Positions 60,593 through 64,000 of a stretch of DNA of 64,000 bases are shown here, piece by piece. The number at the start of each line of letters is the position of its first letter. Within the stretch, counting starts at the first letter, position 1. The DNA is taken from contig VYZB01000333.1 in the NCBI GenBank assembly GCA_013397455.1, positions 583,743 to 647,742 on the forward strand, read 5' to 3'. Below the pieces are notes generated by a model. That model was not told where the DNA came from and did no database searches. It saw nothing but the letters and a program-made list of their open reading frames with translations. Origin of the DNA: Crotophaga sulcirostris (taxonomy: Eukaryota; Chordata; Aves; Cuculiformes; Crotophagidae). Both the position numbers and the translations under genes were made by a program.

Positions 60593-62798
60593 ACACTCAT
60601 GACCTTAGGTGTAGCATCATCATTTTTTGTTCATGCTCATGTGCTGTAGAGCTGGGTCTGACAGGCATGGCCTGTAGACAAGACAAGCTGTCTCCCCCAG
60701 TTTGGGAAAGCAGACTGAGAGAAACCCGCTGGGTTAGGAGAGGTTTGTGAGCAGAGTAACCTCATCTGAAGACAGGTCTCTCCTTGTGCTCATTCATGCA
60801 CTGGTAGGTGCAAAGGTGAAATGTGTTGAGACTCTTTGCCTTTCTTTGATGGATGTCACGAGCAAACAGCCTTTCTATGTCTGGGGCTTGCATCGGGCTT
60901 TGCTAACTCCATTGTATGATACAAACCCATAGAAAGAGATCTATAGGCTTAAATGAGCCCATCTGTATGAGTAAGAGCTACTCAAATGGAGAATTGTTTG
61001 CAGTATTTGTGTCTCTGTTATTTTAACTTTGAGTAATTCAGGAATGACTGTACATATATCCATCTGATGACAGTTGTTTGAATGTTTTCATTCAAAGCTC
61101 TTCTGAAAAACAGGTGATGATGTCTAAAAGGGGCATTTTATAAATGAACCAGACAGTCATTTGAAATTGGGTTTCCTTTGTTTGCTGTTAATAACAGAAG
61201 TGTGTATCTCTATTTGAAATTTCTCCTTTTTTTTTCCCCCGGTGCTGGAGCACAGAAAGAATTCAGAGTGCTTTGTGCTGGGGCTGGCTCCAGCATTACG
61301 TGGTAATAAAGCTACAAATGTGGATCTATACACTTTAAAAATCAAGAGAATTGCCTAGACGATCATTGAAATGGCATTTGGTTCAATTCCACGTAAAAAA
61401 AAATATTTTGGAAGTTTGACCTGGTGTTACGGGGCCTTTTTCTTGATTCTTCAAAGAGTAATCCCAGTTTACCTTTTTTCTTTCTTTTTTTTTTTTTTCC
61501 CCTTCAGGTTCAACCCCTTTTATCACACTAAAGTGCCAATCAATATTGCGAGATAGATGTTACATCTTAGGTTTTTATAACATTACTTGTCCCAGAAGGG
61601 ATACTGTATCTTTAAGGAAATGGACCCGATATCCTGTTTCTGAAGGATTAAAACACTTTAAAGAGACAGAAGAGGCTGTAAACCCCTATCATATTCTTAT
61701 TCTCTCTTCATTATCTTGTCCAGTATCTATCCCTGCTGAGTAAATCTGGTTGTGTGTTTCTCCAAAGTGGTCATAAGAAGAAATTTATTTACTTCTCTTT
61801 GCACTGGAGGGGCATTACTGGGTTTCAAGGCTCTCCGAAGTAATAAAGATTTTGCAGTGTGTGCAGAAGGAGCAGAAATTCAGAACTTCTTTTCCCCCTC
61901 TGAGGTCGTTTGGCCAGCCTAAAGGGGAGACACTTCTCATTTTCTGACAGGCTTTATTTCCGCAAGATTTTCCAATTAGCAGGAAAAGGTCACACTAATG
62001 TTAGTGCTGCGTGGAGGAAGGGGGATCTGACTATGCAAATAGAGATCTCCTTGAAAGGACAATAGAAAAATATTGTATTTTCTTTAATTTCTTAATTAAA
62101 AATTGGGGGGGTGAGGTGTGCAAACATGCGTGTGTGTGTTTGCTGGAGGGGGAAGCGAGTGCTCCCTCTTGCCCTGGGATCAGCAATTTCCCTTCATTTG
62201 CAGACCTCACTTTTCTCTGAAACAGCAGATTTGGGTTCCTGTCTATGTTTGTCCACCTGGGTGGACACCCTGTAAGTGCTCTGTGAGAGACAGCCACTGA
62301 GGCGAGGGGCAGGGAGGCAACAACTACATAAAATGAATTTCTTTTGGCTCCCCATTAATTTTGATGAGGAATTTAGGGTGTGGGGGTTTTTTTGGTTTTT
62401 TTTTTTTTGGATGGTTGGTTTGCGGATTTTTAATCAAACTGAGCTGAAAAACGAACAATGCTGACTGCAAGCATTTTCCTGCCCTCTTTCTGAGCCCTGC
62501 TAGAAGCATCTTCCTCTAGCTGTCCTGGTAGCTTTTGTTTTCTGTGCCGAGTGCGTGTGTGTCCCTGCGCACGTGCACACCGAAAGCACAAGAACTTTTT
62601 CCAATGAGGTGAAGAGCCGGGAGGTGTCAGGACTTGCTCACACTCAGCTTTCAAAGAAGCCTCACATTCTTCCTCCTCGCAGGGAAGCATCTGTCTCTAT
62701 TTTTATAGCAGAGGAACAGCCGTGGCCCTAACTCGTGCCCCTTTCTCCAAGGAGGGGCCGTAGCAGTTAAATTTGGCTGTGGGCATGGGGAGAGGCAG
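60593..62798. other. unique DNA with T runs, no gene recognised
   Basis: No exon or transposon is recognised. Runs of T lie at 61485-61498 (fourteen) and 62396-62408 (thirteen), and a G run (ttgggggggtgagg) lies at 62103. A (GT) run at 62128-62141 is short. The stretch 61020-61400 is free of repeats and has closely spaced stops, so it could hold a conserved non-coding element, but no specific motif array is visible. Confidence 0.5.
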
Positions 62799-63422
62799 GT
62801 GCACAAGTCTGGAATCGCTCTGCAGGCGTTAAACCGGTCCAGCTCCTACTCGACGTATTTCCTCCTTAAAAACGTAACTGGCTTTGCAGTCAGGGAGCTG
62901 GAAACCATCTTGGAAGTCAATGTGTTAGGGCAAATGGACAGGCGTTCAGTGCCTGCTGACCCTCCTGGGCAGACAACTGATGCTGTGAGTGATTCACAGG
63001 AAACAGAAACTCTTTTCATTTTAGACTGCAACTTGCTGAGCTACACACACACACACATGCACACATATAAATATATAAATAGCCACCAGAGAGTTATTTC
63101 ACAGGAAATTAAATATTTGCAGTTCTCCCACACCATTTCATATCTTGCCAATTCCCATAACCCCCTTTTCAGATCACCAAACCCTGCTGGAACCCAGAAA
63201 GTGTCTATCATAACCAGAAGTTTATACACTGGGAAAGATTTCTGCACCAAATCCTTCGCTGGAGTGAACTGGCAGGATGCCACCAAAGTCAGAGCCATCG
63301 CTGTGATTTACACCAGCTGTGGATCTAGCCCAGAGAAATGCAAAAAACTCAGTGAGCTTTGTGCATCGAGGACTTACATGGCCGGTCCCATATTCCTGAT
63401 AGTAAAAGCTAAAGCATCCTGA
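62799..63422 (+). other. 207-codon stop-free frame, unlikely gene
   Basis: This is the longest stop-free reading stretch that is not explained by a transposon. Its first codon is GTG. The first ATG in frame is near 62935 and leaves about 163 codons. The frame crosses the (AC)n and AT-rich microsatellite at 63043-63080, giving a THTHMHTYKYI segment, which is a strong argument that it is not an ancient coding sequence. No signal peptide, transmembrane segment or domain is apparent; cysteines cluster near the end (CGSSPEKCKKLSELC). A recently arisen non-coding transcript or pure chance are the likely readings. Confidence 0.12.
63043..63080. repeat. (AC)n and AT-rich compound microsatellite
   Basis: Seven or eight AC units (acacacacacacac) are followed by atgcacacatataaatatat and aaatag. 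Such compound repeats mutate by slippage and are often polymorphic. It interrupts the only long open frame of the region. Confidence 0.9.
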
Positions 63423-64000
63423 TTCCCCAAGCAACTGACCAAAATAATATTTTTTTTTCACCTGCATTAAACAGCTGGCTTAGATTGCAGCATGGAAATC
63501 TTCCCTTCCTTTTTGGTGAAAAGCAACCTTTTATCTTCCCTGGGTTTCCACCCTGACATTTATACTGAATGACAATTAAATTTCCTTTCCCATTAATCAA
63601 AAGTCATTTTCTTTCTGAGAGCGGCTGATGCTGGAATGTGTCTGGACATGTGCGTAACTGCAGTACTTTATGCTGGATGAACTCTCTCCTTTTCAGGGAG
63701 AAAGATCTCCCCCATGATGTCCCTACAAGAAGAAACACTGTGTGAGGGCAGTTTGTGGGATTAGGTGAGACACGGGGTCTCAGGGAAGCACGGGGAGCAG
63801 AACTGGGGCTGGATGGGAGTGTGGGGAAGGACAGGGGCTCCCTGGCAGCGGGGAAATCCAGCACTGTCAGCTTCCAGCGAGCAGCTTGCACTCACAGATA
63901 ACGATAGCAAGCACAGAGCCAAAGCGCGTTTCCCTTCAGTGCCCCTCGGTTTCCTAGCAGAGCCGGAGTGCACAGAGGTGCGGCTGCTGTCGTTTTGCCC
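63423..64000. other. window end, GC content rising, no gene recognised
   Basis: No exon is recognised. The last 150 bases become GC-richer and gain CpG dinucleotides (aaagcgcgtttcccttcagt, gaggtgcggctgctgtcgtt). That might be the shoulder of a CpG island beyond the window, but it is too short to call. Minus frames of 70-95 codons over 63604-63973 overlap in two registers. Confidence 0.35.

Noticed and set aside
1..64000. CRISPR array, bacterial operon or phage region
   Set aside because: There are no regularly spaced repeats, ribosome-binding sites or dense coding, and the abundant CR1 shows eukaryotic bird DNA.

Overview
This window looks like bird nuclear DNA. The main evidence is thirteen 3'-end fragments of CR1, the dominant avian LINE retrotransposon. 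They are recognisable from the CR1 3' UTR, the terminal ATTCTATG-type repeats and, in three of them, the C-terminal part of the CR1 reverse-transcriptase reading frame. A solo LTR of a family common in birds supports this. The sequence alone does not let me name the species or the locus. There are no bacterial features: no operons, Shine-Dalgarno signals, tRNA or rRNA genes, or CRISPR arrays.

I recognise no host protein-coding gene or exon. The open frames are short, mostly lack an ATG at their stated 5' end, overlap on both strands and show no domain I know. The window is best read as a long intergenic stretch or the inside of a large intron. Conserved exons too short or too diverged to recognise by eye cannot be excluded.

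Layout: 1-6.8 kb is unique DNA. 6.8-12.3 kb holds three minus-strand CR1 fragments, an almost perfect long hairpin (9458-9555) that runs directly into a MIR-like SINE relic (9556-9678), a 12-bp minisatellite and an ancient amniote repeat relic. 12.3-22.2 kb is long and repeat-poor, with a possible conserved regulatory block near 15.1-15.6 kb and a TTTA microsatellite. 22.2-30.0 kb carries three plus-strand CR1 copies and a complete solo LTR (23923-24616) with inverted TGT/ACA ends and a 5-bp target duplication. 30.0-39.1 kb has two CR1 copies, one of them (38424-39135) keeping a reading-frame remnant with an internal deletion, and a G-quadruplex motif. 39.1-51.3 kb has three CR1 copies and a 40-bp tandem duplication. 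51.3-64 kb is mainly unique DNA with two more CR1 copies, low-complexity runs and two long but unsupported open frames.

No genes here work together as a system. The most unusual items are the 33-bp perfect, 45-bp near-perfect inverted repeat with an 8-base spacer, the clean solo LTR insertion, the coexistence of three CR1 3' UTR types of evidently different age, and the CR1 fragment at 51.2 kb that lacks its 3' end. I did not find a convincing undescribed biological system.
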